Notes: generated by a model not told the origin, from the sequence alone. Positions 16,106 through 24,940 are shown, counted from the first letter of the stretch. The stretch is DNA of 28,911 bases from Bacteroidia bacterium (GCA_025996895.1 BNTW01000030.1:1-28911); one strand, 5' to 3'. A program made the numbers and translations.

Positions 16106-16998
16106 AAATTATCAAATTCGTCAATGCCCGATTGTACCGATATGCCATCTTCCTTTTCCACAATGCTAAAATATTGGAAGGATAAAAAGACGATCGTAAT
16201 CGGTGTAGCCAAGAGCGTTGCGAAAGATGCCACTATGGCAAGAACATAAGCAATAATAGTGCCAACAACGCCCAATTGCAAGGTTATACTCAATAGTGAC
16301 CAAATTTGATAACCTCCTGCCAATATAATGGAGAAAACAGCAGCAATAATACCCGCAACCAATAGCACTAAAAACGTACTTCCCCAATGTCGGAGTCCCA
16401 AAGAAATGCCTGTTTTAAAAGAATCCCACGCGGAATAGTCGCTATAATAAGCCGGAAAAAATGTAAGAGTTAATCCCGGAAGAAAGGCAATTACTAAACC
16501 GAAAATAATCAGCTTAAAAATACCGGCTCCTATTGAAGAGGCTGAGCCTAATCCGAAAGAAATGATTCCTACCACAAAAGCCAGGACAACAATCACTAAA
16601 ATCAGAATTAGCCCGATTACAAATGTTTTTCCGGCAAAGTCATACACGCTGTCCTTCAAATCGCCCCATTTTGTATTTTCCGTCAATGCCCCTTCTCCAT
16701 AGCGATTGATCATGGTCGCCGTGATGGAATAAACAAACAGACTCAATACGGCTGCTATGACAAAAAACAGCAAAGTATTCAACCCAAATTCCACCACATT
16801 ACCAGCCCCTAACGCCACAGTTTTGGCAGCAGCAGAATAATTATTCAAGAAAATCCCTTGCAAAACAGCCAAAGGCGCACCGATAATCAAGATATTCTTA
16901 TACAATATCTTCCAATTCTGACGAAGAAAATCAGCCGCAGCCGACAACACTTCTCCCACACTTCTACTCTTGTAGAATTCAATTTTTCCTGTTTCCAT
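16102..16998 (-). CDS. Multi-pass membrane protein
   Basis: A 298-residue protein with a short cytoplasmic N-terminus (FYKSRSVGEVLSAAADFLRQ) and about six transmembrane segments. These include NTLLFFVIAAVLSLFVYSI, FVIGLILILVIVVLAFVVGI and FLVLLVAGIIAAVFSIILAG. It ends in a charged cytoplasmic tail (VEKEDGISVQSGIDEF). The layout is that of glycerophosphodiester-phosphodiesterase-type membrane domains, but no enzyme motif is present. It sits 3 bp after spoIIM-like and overlaps the DUF4129 gene by 4 nt. Confidence 0.7.
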   Translation of the reverse strand: METGKIEFYKSRSVGEVLSAAADFLRQNWKILYKNILIIGAPLAVLQGIFLNNYSAAAKTVALGAGNVVEFGLNTLLFFVIAAVLSLFVYSITATMINRYGEGALTENTKWGDLKDSVYDFAGKTFVIGLILILVIVVLAFVVGIISFGLGSASSIGAGIFKLIIFGLVIAFLPGLTLTFFPAYYSDYSAWDSFKTGISLGLRHWGSTFLVLLVAGIIAAVFSIILAGGYQIWSLLSITLQLGVVGTIIAYVLAIVASFATLLATPITIVFLSFQYFSIVEKEDGISVQSGIDEFDNL

Positions 16999-17001
16999 GA
17001 T

Positions 17002-17958
17002 TTATATTGTTTTAATTTTTAATTTTCTCGGATATACTATATAATAAAACACCACAACACTCAACGATAAAAGGATGATTAACAGCCGCACAACAGTCGG
17101 AAATTCCGTGTGCCGGGTGACAAAAGATTCCAAAAATCCGGCGATAATAAACAGGGGAACCGTACCGATCACTATTTTTACGCCTCGCCTCGCACTTCGC
17201 TGAAAAGACACCAACCGGGAATAGGTTTTAGGAAACAGCCAACCGTTCCCCATCGTGATTCCGGCTGCCCCGGCAACAATAATTGCGGAAATTTCCAACG
17301 TTCCATGTATCCAAACCGCGAGTAACGAATCCAATAATACTCCGTGCTCGTAAAAAACATAATGAAAACTGCCCAACATTATCCCATTCTGAATAAGCAT
17401 ATAAGCCGTAGCGATGGAAGTAAAAATGCCGGCAATAAATGCAAAAAAAGAAACCCGGATATTGTTTATCGTGATGCCAAAAAACCTAATCCCTTCATCC
17501 ATACTTTTATAGACAGCCATCGGGTCGTCATTGGCAATGTTCGCCAAAGTCATATCCACATATTGGTCGCCCATGATGAGGCGCGCGTAGGCATCGTCAT
17601 TTGCCGCTGAAAAAGCACCTGTCAACATTGAAATTACAAAAATCAAGAACGAATACAACAACTCCTTGCGCGTATGATACATCACTTCCGGTACCTCTCG
17701 CGTCCAAAAAGTCACGATACGGGAAAAGTTCTCTTTCTTTTTCCGGTAAATAAATTGATGCAGTTTTGCCGACAATCCATTCAGATAACGGCTAACGGGC
17801 GAAGACGGATAATGTGATTGCGCAAACGACAAATCGTTGGTCACGTCAATATAAATATCCGCCAAAACATCGGGCGATTGTTGCCCGATAGCATGAAGGG
17901 AACGTTCGTAACCTTCCCATTTTTCTTTATTTTGACGAATAAATACTGCCTCTTTCAT
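17002..17958 (-). CDS. Stage II sporulation protein M-like membrane protein
   Basis: The 318-residue protein opens MKEAVFIRQNKEKWEGYERS and has the SpoIIM signature: FFGITINNIRVSFFAFIAGIF, NGIMLGSFHYVFYEHG, and VWIHGTLEISAIIVAGAAGI with the conserved HG..E. Four to five membrane spans are visible. Despite the name, relatives are widespread in non-sporulating Bacteroidetes next to RDD and DUF4129 genes. Here it begins the four-gene minus-strand operon and diverges from the RDD gene. A minus-strand TATTTTTG box lies at 17988-17981. Confidence 0.88.
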   Translation of the reverse strand: MKEAVFIRQNKEKWEGYERSLHAIGQQSPDVLADIYIDVTNDLSFAQSHYPSSPVSRYLNGLSAKLHQFIYRKKKENFSRIVTFWTREVPEVMYHTRKELLYSFLIFVISMLTGAFSAANDDAYARLIMGDQYVDMTLANIANDDPMAVYKSMDEGIRFFGITINNIRVSFFAFIAGIFTSIATAYMLIQNGIMLGSFHYVFYEHGVLLDSLLAVWIHGTLEISAIIVAGAAGITMGNGWLFPKTYSRLVSFQRSARRGVKIVIGTVPLFIIAGFLESFVTRHTEFPTVVRLLIILLSLSVVVFYYIVYPRKLKIKTI

Positions 17959-18044
17959 CCTTACCCATAAATAAGATGTACAAAAATAAATCTTATTTCA
18001 CATTAAAGCACTATTTTTGCATACCTAATTTTAAAAAAACAGAA

Positions 18045-18761
18045 ATGGAATCATTGAATATACTCACCGGGCAGAACGTAACGATACAATATGAACCGGC
18101 TAACCTCCTGCGGCGCATGTGTGCCTTATTGTTGGATTATCTCTTTATGGGTTTTTATATTTTCCTTGTGCTTTATTTCTATTTCGTATTAATTTATCCG
18201 AATTCTATCGAAGACCCTATCCTAATTGTTCTTGGCATTATTTTGTATTTACCTATAATGACTTATCATTTCCTTTTTGAGTCTATGATGGACGGAAGAA
18301 CGCCGGGGAAAATCATCGCAAAAATCAAAGTAACCAACGTGGACGGCTCCACACCCGGATTACTTGCCTATTTCCTGCGATGGATACTTCTACCGATAGA
18401 CATGTTTCCCTACGGAGGAATTGGCGCATTATGTATTCTTTTCTCGAAAAATCATCAACGATTAGGCGATATGGCAGCCGGGACATCAGTCGTGAGAACT
18501 GCATCCACCACACCACTCACTATCCATTCGCTGCTCTATGAATTTGACGATGACTATACACCGACTTTCAAAGATGTAGATTTACTTTCCGAAGGACAAA
18601 TACTGTTCATTTCCAATCTATTACAAAATTCCAGCGATGATATTATTGCGTATTCCGCCATTGAATTAGCCGATAAAATCAAACGCAAACTGAATATTCA
18701 AACGGATATGGACGACCGGACGTTTTTGGAAACGATAGTGAAAGATTATAATCTAAAATAA
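18045..18761 (+). CDS. RDD family membrane protein
   Basis: I start at 18045 (MESLNILTGQNVTIQYEPAN) because a TATTTTTG promoter box (18012-18019) lies inside the longer frame that begins at 17976. The 238-residue protein has LLRRMCALLLDYLFMGFYIF (the R..A...D pattern of RDD), GRTPGKIIAKIKV and a second helical hairpin ending QRLGDMAAGTSVV. A soluble C-terminal tail of about 80 residues follows. Its role is unknown; it is the usual partner of the SpoIIM/DUF4129 operon and is divergently transcribed from it. Confidence 0.85.
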   Translation: MESLNILTGQNVTIQYEPANLLRRMCALLLDYLFMGFYIFLVLYFYFVLIYPNSIEDPILIVLGIILYLPIMTYHFLFESMMDGRTPGKIIAKIKVTNVDGSTPGLLAYFLRWILLPIDMFPYGGIGALCILFSKNHQRLGDMAAGTSVVRTASTTPLTIHSLLYEFDDDYTPTFKDVDLLSEGQILFISNLLQNSSDDIIAYSAIELADKIKRKLNIQTDMDDRTFLETIVKDYNLK

Positions 18762-18768
18762 AATCTTT

Positions 18769-18776
18769 GTACCTTT
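18769..18776 (+). promoter_or_regulatory. -7 box of the GHL10 gene
   Basis: TACCTTTG matches the TAnnTTTG consensus and lies 10 nt before the ATG at 18787. It shows that the upstream ATG at 18775 cannot be the start. Confidence 0.6.
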
Positions 18777-18786
18777 GCAAACAAAA

Positions 18787-20280
18787 ATGCGAATGAGTCG
18801 TAAATTGTTGTATCTTTTCCTTTTCGTTTCCCTGTCCTCTTTTGCCCAAATCACGCCCAAACGGGAGTTTCGGGGGGCGTGGGTCAGTATTATTTATCAA
18901 GACCAATATCCTCAACTGTCGGTGCCGGAGATGAAACAGTATTTTATTGCGATGCTCGACAGTCTGCAAGCCTGCAATATGAATGCGATTTTATTTCAAG
19001 TGCGTCCTTCGGCAGATGCGGTGTATGCTTCTACTATTGAGCCGTGGAGCAAACATTTGACCGGACAACAGGGGCGTGCGCCAAAAGACAATTTCGACCC
19101 GATGGCATTTGTGATTGAGGCGGCACACGACCGGCATATTGAATTTCACGCATGGATAAATCCGTATCGGGTAACGTCTTCCGCCAACGAACCACTCCAT
19201 CCCGGACATATTTATTTCAAACATCCCGAACGGTTTGTCACTTACGGCGGCAAAATCTATTTCGACCCCGGTTTGCCGGAAAACAGAGAATATATTTGTC
19301 AAGTCGTGCGCGATATTGTGAGCCGTTACGATGTGGATGCGATACATACAGATGATTATTTTTATCCCTATCCCATTGCAGGCGAACAGTTTCCGGATGA
19401 TAAAAGTTTTCACAGATATGGTCATCTACAAGGTTTTTCATCCAATCAACGAGCCGATTGGCGAAGAAATAATGTCAATGATTTGATACGGGAAATTAAA
19501 CGCACCATCGTTTTAACAAAACCGTGGGTGCGATTTGGCGTGAGTCCGTTTGGTATTTACCGCAACAAAAAAAATACGCCCGACGGCTCAGGAAGTGCAA
19601 CTAACGGTTTGCAAAATTATGACGACCTCTACGCTGACGTAAAATATTGGGTAGAACAAGGTTGGATAGATTACAATATTCCGCAGATTTATTGGGAAAT
19701 CGGCAATAAGGCAGCCGATTACGATGAATTAATTCGTTGGTGGACGCGCAATAATTACGGCAAACATTTGTATATCGGACAAGACGTGGCTCGCACGATG
19801 AAAGCAGGCGATTTGGCGCAAAAAATGCAGCTGGAACGTTCTCTTCCGGGTGTTTACGGCAATTGCTGGTGGCCCGTGTATGAAATTTTGAAAAATAACG
19901 GCAACAGTAAATCGCATTTACAGAACAACTATCAACGTTATCCGGCATTGATTCCGCCATACACACATCAGCACCATCGTGCCCCAAAAGATGTGAAATC
20001 GCTGAAAACCGAATGGACGGCAAACGGTTACGCGCTGAATTGGAAACGCAACGGCGACCCAAGTAATCCCGAAAAAGCACAATATTACGTCATTTACCGT
20101 TTCGGAAATAAAGAAAAAACGAATTTGGACGACCCGTCAAAAATAGTTGCAATCACACGAAATACGTCTTATCTGCTTCCGTATCAAAGCGGTAAGGAAA
20201 AATACAAATATGTGGTGACTTCGGTGGATCGTTTTCACAACGAAACAAAAAAAGGAAAATCTAAAACCGTAAAACTGTAA
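18787..20280 (+). CDS. GHL10/DUF187 family glycosidase, exported
   Basis: A 497-residue protein starting MRMSRKLLYLFLFVSLSSFA, a signal peptide. Family features are KREFRGAWVSIIYQDQYP, NAILFQVRPSADAVYAS, FHAWINPYRV, and VDAIHTDDYFYPYP with conserved acidic residues. Then come FGVSPFGIYRN and DYNIPQIYWEIG. These mark the TIM-barrel GHL10 (PF02638) family. A C-terminal fibronectin-like domain (about 410-497) follows. Relatives are predicted to cleave envelope or peptidoglycan-linked glycans. The stop overlaps the next start by 1 nt (TAATG). Confidence 0.9.
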   Translation: MRMSRKLLYLFLFVSLSSFAQITPKREFRGAWVSIIYQDQYPQLSVPEMKQYFIAMLDSLQACNMNAILFQVRPSADAVYASTIEPWSKHLTGQQGRAPKDNFDPMAFVIEAAHDRHIEFHAWINPYRVTSSANEPLHPGHIYFKHPERFVTYGGKIYFDPGLPENREYICQVVRDIVSRYDVDAIHTDDYFYPYPIAGEQFPDDKSFHRYGHLQGFSSNQRADWRRNNVNDLIREIKRTIVLTKPWVRFGVSPFGIYRNKKNTPDGSGSATNGLQNYDDLYADVKYWVEQGWIDYNIPQIYWEIGNKAADYDELIRWWTRNNYGKHLYIGQDVARTMKAGDLAQKMQLERSLPGVYGNCWWPVYEILKNNGNSKSHLQNNYQRYPALIPPYTHQHHRAPKDVKSLKTEWTANGYALNWKRNGDPSNPEKAQYYVIYRFGNKEKTNLDDPSKIVAITRNTSYLLPYQSGKEKYKYVVTSVDRFHNETKKGKSKTVKL

Positions 20281-21224
20281 TGACGAATTTTCTATTTTCT
20301 CTGAATGTAGTTGCACCGCTGTTTGTGATAATGACGGCAGGTTATCTGACCCGAACGTCAGGATTTGCCAACGACAGTTTTTTCAAGCAGTTGAACAAAA
20401 TAGTGTTCAATTTGTTTTTGCCGGTCATGTTGTTTCAAGACATTCGGACATCCTACTCCGGCGATTTTTCGGACACGAAACTGATTTATTCCGCAATCAT
20501 TGGTGTTGTTGCCACGATTTTGGTTTCATTTCTCATTGTTCCGATACTTGTAAAACGAAAAGGACGGCGAGGCAGTATCATTCAAGCCGTTTATCGCAGT
20601 AATTTCTTGATTTACGGTTTGCCGATTGCCCGCGGAATGTACAACGACGAGGCGGTAGCAACTGTTTCGATGTTGATGTGCATCGTGATACCTTTATATA
20701 ATGTGTCGGCAGTAATTATTCTTTCGATGTTTTCCGAAACCGGAAAGAAAGTGACTTTTGGCAAAATTATGCTTGATATTGCACGTAATCCGTTGATACT
20801 TGGCTGTGTTTTTGGTCTTTTGGGCGGCATCACACACGTTAATTTACCGAATATGCTGGATATTCCGCTGAAACAATTTGCGAGTGTTTCGGCAATTATG
20901 GCGTTGTTTGTTATGGGTGGCGAATTTAAATTTGCCAGTCTGCGCAATAATATTGTTCCGGTGGTGCTGGTCACATTTGCCCGATTGATAGTCGTTCCGG
21001 TTGTTATTTTAACCGTTTTGGTGGCTATTGGTTTCCGCGATGTGCAATTAGCCGTGCTGGTCAGCCTGTTTGCCACGCCTGCCGCAATGGCGAGTTATAT
21101 CATGGCAACGAACATGGGAAATGACGGACAATTGGCGAATCAAATCGTGGTTCTGTCCACCGCTTGTTCGTGTGTCACGATTTTCTTCATTATTTATTTC
21201 CTGAGAAGTTGGGGATATTTATAA
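20280..21224 (+). CDS. AEC family transporter (auxin/malonate efflux type)
   Basis: A 314-residue membrane protein with about ten spans. Features are MTAGYLTRTSGF, NKIVFNLFLPVMLFQDI, VYRSNFLIYGLPIARGMY and NPLILGCVFGLLGG. It ends with SLFATPAAMASYIMATNMGND, typical of the AEC family, whose members export auxin-like or dicarboxylate anions. The substrate is not predictable. It shares a TAATG overlap with the glycosidase gene, so the two are translated from one transcript. Confidence 0.9.
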   Translation: MTNFLFSLNVVAPLFVIMTAGYLTRTSGFANDSFFKQLNKIVFNLFLPVMLFQDIRTSYSGDFSDTKLIYSAIIGVVATILVSFLIVPILVKRKGRRGSIIQAVYRSNFLIYGLPIARGMYNDEAVATVSMLMCIVIPLYNVSAVIILSMFSETGKKVTFGKIMLDIARNPLILGCVFGLLGGITHVNLPNMLDIPLKQFASVSAIMALFVMGGEFKFASLRNNIVPVVLVTFARLIVVPVVILTVLVAIGFRDVQLAVLVSLFATPAAMASYIMATNMGNDGQLANQIVVLSTACSCVTIFFIIYFLRSWGYL

Positions 21225-21238
21225 TTTTATTATCTTTG
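21209..21238 (+). promoter_or_regulatory. Promoter of tRNA-Thr (and possibly ileS)
   Basis: TTG (21209-21211), 19-bp spacer, TATCTTTG (21231-21238). The tRNA begins 20 nt downstream. No terminator is evident before ileS, so the transcript may continue into it. Confidence 0.75.
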
Positions 21239-21258
21239 CGGTCGCAAACCCAACAATT

Positions 21259-21331
21259 GCCACTGTAGCTCAGTCGGTAGAGCAACGCATTCGTAACGCG
21301 TAGGTCAGCAGTTCGAATCTGCTCAGTGGCT
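21259..21331 (+). tRNA. tRNA-Thr (anticodon CGU)
   Basis: The 73-nt cloverleaf has acceptor arms GCCACTG/CAGTGGC, D-arm GCTC...GAGC, anticodon loop TTCGTAA (CGT, reading ACG), and T-arm around GTTCGAATC. The CCA end is not encoded. The base pair next to the anticodon loop (31-39) reads A-C, a mismatch. It lies between the AEC transporter gene and ileS. Confidence 0.93.
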
Positions 21332-21362
21332 CCTAACCTTAGTTCATTGTAAATTTACAATT

Positions 21363-24300
21363 ATGAGCAAAAAGTTCGCTGAATACAACAAACTCGACTT
21401 GTCAGAAGTCAATCAAGAGATTTTGAAACGCTGGGAAGAACAAAATATCTTCCGCAAAAGTTTGGAAATTCGGGAAGAGGCACCTTCTTTCGTGTTCTAC
21501 GAAGGACCGCCTTCCGCTAATGGAATGCCGGGCATACACCACGTCATTGCGCGAAGTATCAAAGATATTTTCTGTCGCTACAAGACCATGAAGGGCTATT
21601 TGGTGAAACGAAAAGCCGGATGGGACACGCACGGATTGCCGGTGGAACTGGGCGTGGAAAAGGCTTTGGGCATTACCAAAGAGGACATCGGCAAGAAAAT
21701 TTCTGTCGAAGAATACAACGCTGCCTGTCGCAAAGAAGTGATGCGGTTTACCAAAGAATGGGAAGATTTGACTAGTAAAATGGGCTATTGGGTGGATATG
21801 AACGACCCGTATATCACTTACGATAATCGCTATATCGAAACCCTTTGGTATTTGCTTAAAGAACTGTATAACAAAGGATTATTATACAAAGGATATACTA
21901 TTCAACCCTATTCGCCCGCTGCGGGAACAGGGTTGAGTACCCACGAACTCAATCAGCCGGGTTGTTATCGTGACGTGAAAGACACAACTTGTACGGCACA
22001 ATTCAAAATTGTGAATCCGTTGCCTGCGATGGCGAAAAACGGCGAGGCATTTTTCTTGGCGTGGACCACTACTCCGTGGACGTTGCCTTCAAATACAGCA
22101 CTTTGCGTGGGTCCCAATATCGAATATGTTGCCGTGCAAACCAATAATCCCTACACCAATCAACCGATGACGGCTGTTTTGGCGAAAGATTTGTTGCCGG
22201 CTTATTTCAAGGAAATTCCGGAAATTATCGCGACTTGGAAAGGCGAAGAATTGGCGGGTATGGAATATGAACAACTCATTCCGTGGGTAGTCCCAGCCCC
22301 TCCCCAGCCCTCCCCTCAGGGGAGGGAGCCCGGTTCTCCCCCTGAGGGGGAGTTAGAGGGGGCTGCATTTCGTGTGATTACCGGCGATTTTGTAACTACC
22401 GAAGACGGTACGGGTATCGTGCATATCGCACCGACTTTTGGTGCGGATGACGACCGCGTGGCAAAAGCCAACGGTGTCCCGCCCTTGATGATGACCGACA
22501 AAGACGGCAATCGTCGTCCGATGGTTGACCTGACCGGTAAATTTTTCCTGTTGGAAGATTTAGACCCTGAATTTGTCAAGACTTCGGTCAATGTGCCTTT
22601 TTATGCCGAATATGCCGGACGTTATGTGAAAAATGCTTATATTCCAGCCCCTCCCCAGCCCTCCCCTCAGGGGAGGGAGCCCGGTTCTCCCCCTGAGGGG
22701 GAGTTAGAGGGGGCTACATTGGATGTTGATATTTGCGTGATGCTGAAACAACAAAACCGCGCTTTCAAAATCGAAAAACATACCCACAATTATCCACATT
22801 GCTGGCGTACCGACAAACCGGTATTGTATTATCCCTTAGACAGTTGGTTTATCAAAACGACTGCCGTGAAAGACGAAATGATTGCGCTCAACAATACCAT
22901 TAATTGGAAACCGCAATCGACCGGTTCGGGACGTTTCGGCAAATGGCTCGAAAATTTGCAGGACTGGAATTTGTCGCGTTCGCGCTATTGGGGCACTCCA
23001 TTGCCGATTTGGCGCACGGAAGACGGTGCGGAAGAAAAATGTATCGGCTCTGTAGCGGAATTGATAACAGAAATCAACAAATCCGTTGCGGCAGGTGTGA
23101 TGCCCGAAAATCCATACAAAAATTTCCAACCGGGCGTTTATACGAAAGAAAATTATGCGGTCGAAAACATCGACTTGCATCGTCCGTTTGTCGATAATAT
23201 CGTTTTGGTTTCCGAAAGCGGCAAACCGATGAGACGCGAATCGGACTTGATAGATGTCTGGTTTGATTCGGGCGCAATGCCGTTTGCACAACTGCATTAT
23301 CCGTTTGAAAACAAGGAACTCATAGATGACCAAGGGGATTCCCGCCTGCGCGGGAATGACAGTCCCAATTATCCGGCAGATTTCATTTCCGAAGGAGTCG
23401 ATCAAACGCGCGGCTGGTTTTTCACGTTGCACGCTATCAGCACGATGATAAAAAAATCGGTAGCGTTCAAAAACGTGGTTTCTACCGGTTTGGTATTGGA
23501 CAAAAACGGCAACAAAATGTCCAAACGTTTGGGCAATGCCGTTGACCCGTTTTCCACGATTGCCACTTTCGGCTCCGACCCCTTGCGCTGGTATATGATA
23601 ACCAATGCCAGTCCGTGGGACAATCTCAAATTCGATCCCGAAGGCATAGAAGAGGCTCGCCGCAAATTTTTCGGCACGCTGTATAACACCTATTCGTTCT
23701 TCGCATTGTACGCTAATGTGGACGAATTTACCGGACAGGAAACGGAAGTTCCGTTCGACCAGCGTCCCGAAATCGACCGCTGGATATTGTCGCTCTTGAA
23801 CTCCTTGATTAAGGAAGTTGATGAACAATACGCCGCCTACGAGCCTACGCGCGCCGGACGAGCCATCAACGATTTTGTCAACGACAACCTGAGCAACTGG
23901 TACGTGCGCCTCAACCGCAAACGTTTCTGGGGCGGCGGAATGAGTACCGACAAATTGTCGGCATACCAAACGCTGTACGCGTGTCTGAAAACTGTTGCGC
24001 AACTGATGTCGCCTATCGCACCGTTTTACGCGGATAAATTGTATTTAGACTTAACAGCCCCCTCTAACTCCCCCTCAGGGGGAGAACCGGGCTCCCTCCC
24101 TTGTGGGGAGGGCTGGGGAGGGGCTTCTGTGCATTTGACCGATTTCCCGACAGCCAACGAGTCTGTCATCGACAAATCCTTGGAAGAACGGATGCAAATC
24201 GCGCAGGATATTTCTTCGATGGTGTTGGCATTGCGCAGAAAAGTGAATATCAAAGTGCGTCAACCGCTGTCGTCTATTATGATTCCGATTATGGATAATC

Positions 24301-24914
24301 ATCAAAAAGAGGCAATAGAGGCTGTCCAAGCATTGATTTTGAACGAAGTAAACGTCAAAACTATCAATCAAGTGGATAATGCCGCCGGAATTTTGGTCAA
24401 AAAAATCAAACCGGATTTCAAGAAATTGGGACCGCGTTACGGCAAAATCATGAAAGATTTGGCGGCTGCGATTGCCGGATTACCGCAGGAAGAAATCCTG
24501 AAATTGGAACAAAACGGCAAATTGCTGGTTCCGGTAGCGGGGCAAGCCGCGGAAATAACAACTGATGACGTAGAAATCATTTCGGAAGACATTCCGGGCT
24601 GGTTGGTAACCAACGAAGGTGCATTGACGGTAGCATTGGACATTACGATAACCGAAGAACTGAAAAAAGAAGGCATTGCCCGCGAATTGGTCAACCGGAT
24701 ACAAAACATCCGCAAGTCCAACGGCTACGAAATTACCGACCGCATCCAGGTGCTCATTCAATCGGACGACCGCATCAATGCTGCCGTAGCCGAATATAAA
24801 GCCTATATTGCCAATCAAGTATTGGCAAATTCGGTGGAATTAGCCGCGTTGACGGATGGTACGGAATTGGATTTGGATGAGTTTAAATTGTTGGTAAAAG
24901 TCGAACGGGTATGA
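21363..24914 (+). CDS. ileS: Isoleucyl-tRNA synthetase with four in-frame repeat insertions
   Basis: This 1183-residue enzyme charges tRNA-Ile. It has the HIGH-type motif MPGIHHV (55-61), WDTHGLPVE, the CP1 editing domain (TTPWTLPSN; GDFVTTEDGTGIVHIAPTFG), YYPLDSWF, DVWFDSGAMPFAQLHYPF, EGVDQTRGWFFT and KMSKR (718-722). A C-terminal anticodon-binding domain follows. Unusually it contains foreign loops: residues 311-334 and 428-451 are identical 24-residue Pro/Gly/Glu-rich inserts. Residues about 898-921 come from the same DNA element inverted, and residues about 657-667 (QGDSRLRGNDS) come from a REP-like palindrome. All sit where homologues have short variable loops, and the frame is open throughout. 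The protein is probably functional because no other copy is visible. Confidence 0.96.
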   Translation: MSKKFAEYNKLDLSEVNQEILKRWEEQNIFRKSLEIREEAPSFVFYEGPPSANGMPGIHHVIARSIKDIFCRYKTMKGYLVKRKAGWDTHGLPVELGVEKALGITKEDIGKKISVEEYNAACRKEVMRFTKEWEDLTSKMGYWVDMNDPYITYDNRYIETLWYLLKELYNKGLLYKGYTIQPYSPAAGTGLSTHELNQPGCYRDVKDTTCTAQFKIVNPLPAMAKNGEAFFLAWTTTPWTLPSNTALCVGPNIEYVAVQTNNPYTNQPMTAVLAKDLLPAYFKEIPEIIATWKGEELAGMEYEQLIPWVVPAPPQPSPQGREPGSPPEGELEGAAFRVITGDFVTTEDGTGIVHIAPTFGADDDRVAKANGVPPLMMTDKDGNRRPMVDLTGKFFLLEDLDPEFVKTSVNVPFYAEYAGRYVKNAYIPAPPQPSPQGREPGSPPEGELEGATLDVDICVMLKQQNRAFKIEKHTHNYPHCWRTDKPVLYYPLDSWFIKTTAVKDEMIALNNTINWKPQSTGSGRFGKWLENLQDWNLSRSRYWGTPLPIWRTEDGAEEKCIGSVAELITEINKSVAAGVMPENPYKNFQPGVYTKENYAVENIDLHRPFVDNIVLVSESGKPMRRESDLIDVWFDSGAMPFAQLHYPFENKELIDDQGDSRLRGNDSPNYPADFISEGVDQTRGWFFTLHAISTMIKKSVAFKNVVSTGLVLDKNGNKMSKRLGNAVDPFSTIATFGSDPLRWYMITNASPWDNLKFDPEGIEEARRKFFGTLYNTYSFFALYANVDEFTGQETEVPFDQRPEIDRWILSLLNSLIKEVDEQYAAYEPTRAGRAINDFVNDNLSNWYVRLNRKRFWGGGMSTDKLSAYQTLYACLKTVAQLMSPIAPFYADKLYLDLTAPSNSPSGGEPGSLPCGEGWGGASVHLTDFPTANESVIDKSLEERMQIAQDISSMVLALRRKVNIKVRQPLSSIMIPIMDNHQKEAIEAVQALILNEVNVKTINQVDNAAGILVKKIKPDFKKLGPRYGKIMKDLAAAIAGLPQEEILKLEQNGKLLVPVAGQAAEITTDDVEIISEDIPGWLVTNEGALTVALDITITEELKKEGIARELVNRIQNIRKSNGYEITDRIQVLIQSDDRINAAVAEYKAYIANQVLANSVELAALTDGTELDLDEFKLLVKVERV
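22293..22364 (+). repeat. 72-bp palindromic element inside ileS, copy 1
   Basis: A GC-rich element with outer ends AGCCCC/GGGGCT and two inner hairpins, CCCTCCCC-TCA-GGGGAGGG and CTCCCCC-TGA-GGGGGAG. At 72 bp it adds exactly 24 codons, beginning PAPPQPSPQGREPGS, with no stop. It is identical to copy 2 (22644-22715). It sits in the CP1 editing domain between PWV and AFRVITGDF. Confidence 0.92.
22644..22715 (+). repeat. 72-bp palindromic element inside ileS, copy 2
   Basis: Identical over all 72 bp to copy 1 and read in the same phase, adding the same 24 residues. It interrupts the loop between GRYVKNAYI and TLDVDICVML. Confidence 0.92.
23335..23360 (+). repeat. Short REP-like palindrome inside ileS
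   Basis: ATTCCCGC-CTGC-GCGGGAAT (23338-23357) inside GGGGATTCCCGC...GGGAATGAC. This resembles widespread bacterial repeats that read DSRLRGND one way and VIPAQAGIP the other. It adds about ten residues between ENKELIDD and PADFISEGV. Confidence 0.82.
24056..24125 (-). repeat. 70-bp palindromic element inside ileS, inverted copy 3
   Basis: The reverse complement of copies 1 and 2 over 70 bp with two substitutions, both in one hairpin whose stem is still mostly paired. It is read in the opposite sense and still open, beginning APSNSPSGGEPGS. It lies between YLDLT and VHLTDFP in the C-terminal part. Confidence 0.9.
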
Positions 24915-24940
24915 TTCCGATAGAAAAGCAACTATGCTGT

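Noticed and set aside
19601..20080. Minus-strand frame inside the GHL10 gene
   Set aside because: Antisense shadow of a well-supported glycosidase with no family features.
22293..24125. CRISPR array or tandem protein repeat in ileS
   Set aside because: Only three copies, irregularly spaced, one inverted, separated by conserved IleS sequence. This fits dispersed palindromic elements, not an array.
23074..24371. Long open frames opposite ileS, including a 388-codon minus-strand frame
   Set aside because: They are antisense to conserved ileS codons, have no start context, and their recurring VIPAQAGIP- or SPSPALPTREG-like strings come only from the repeat elements.
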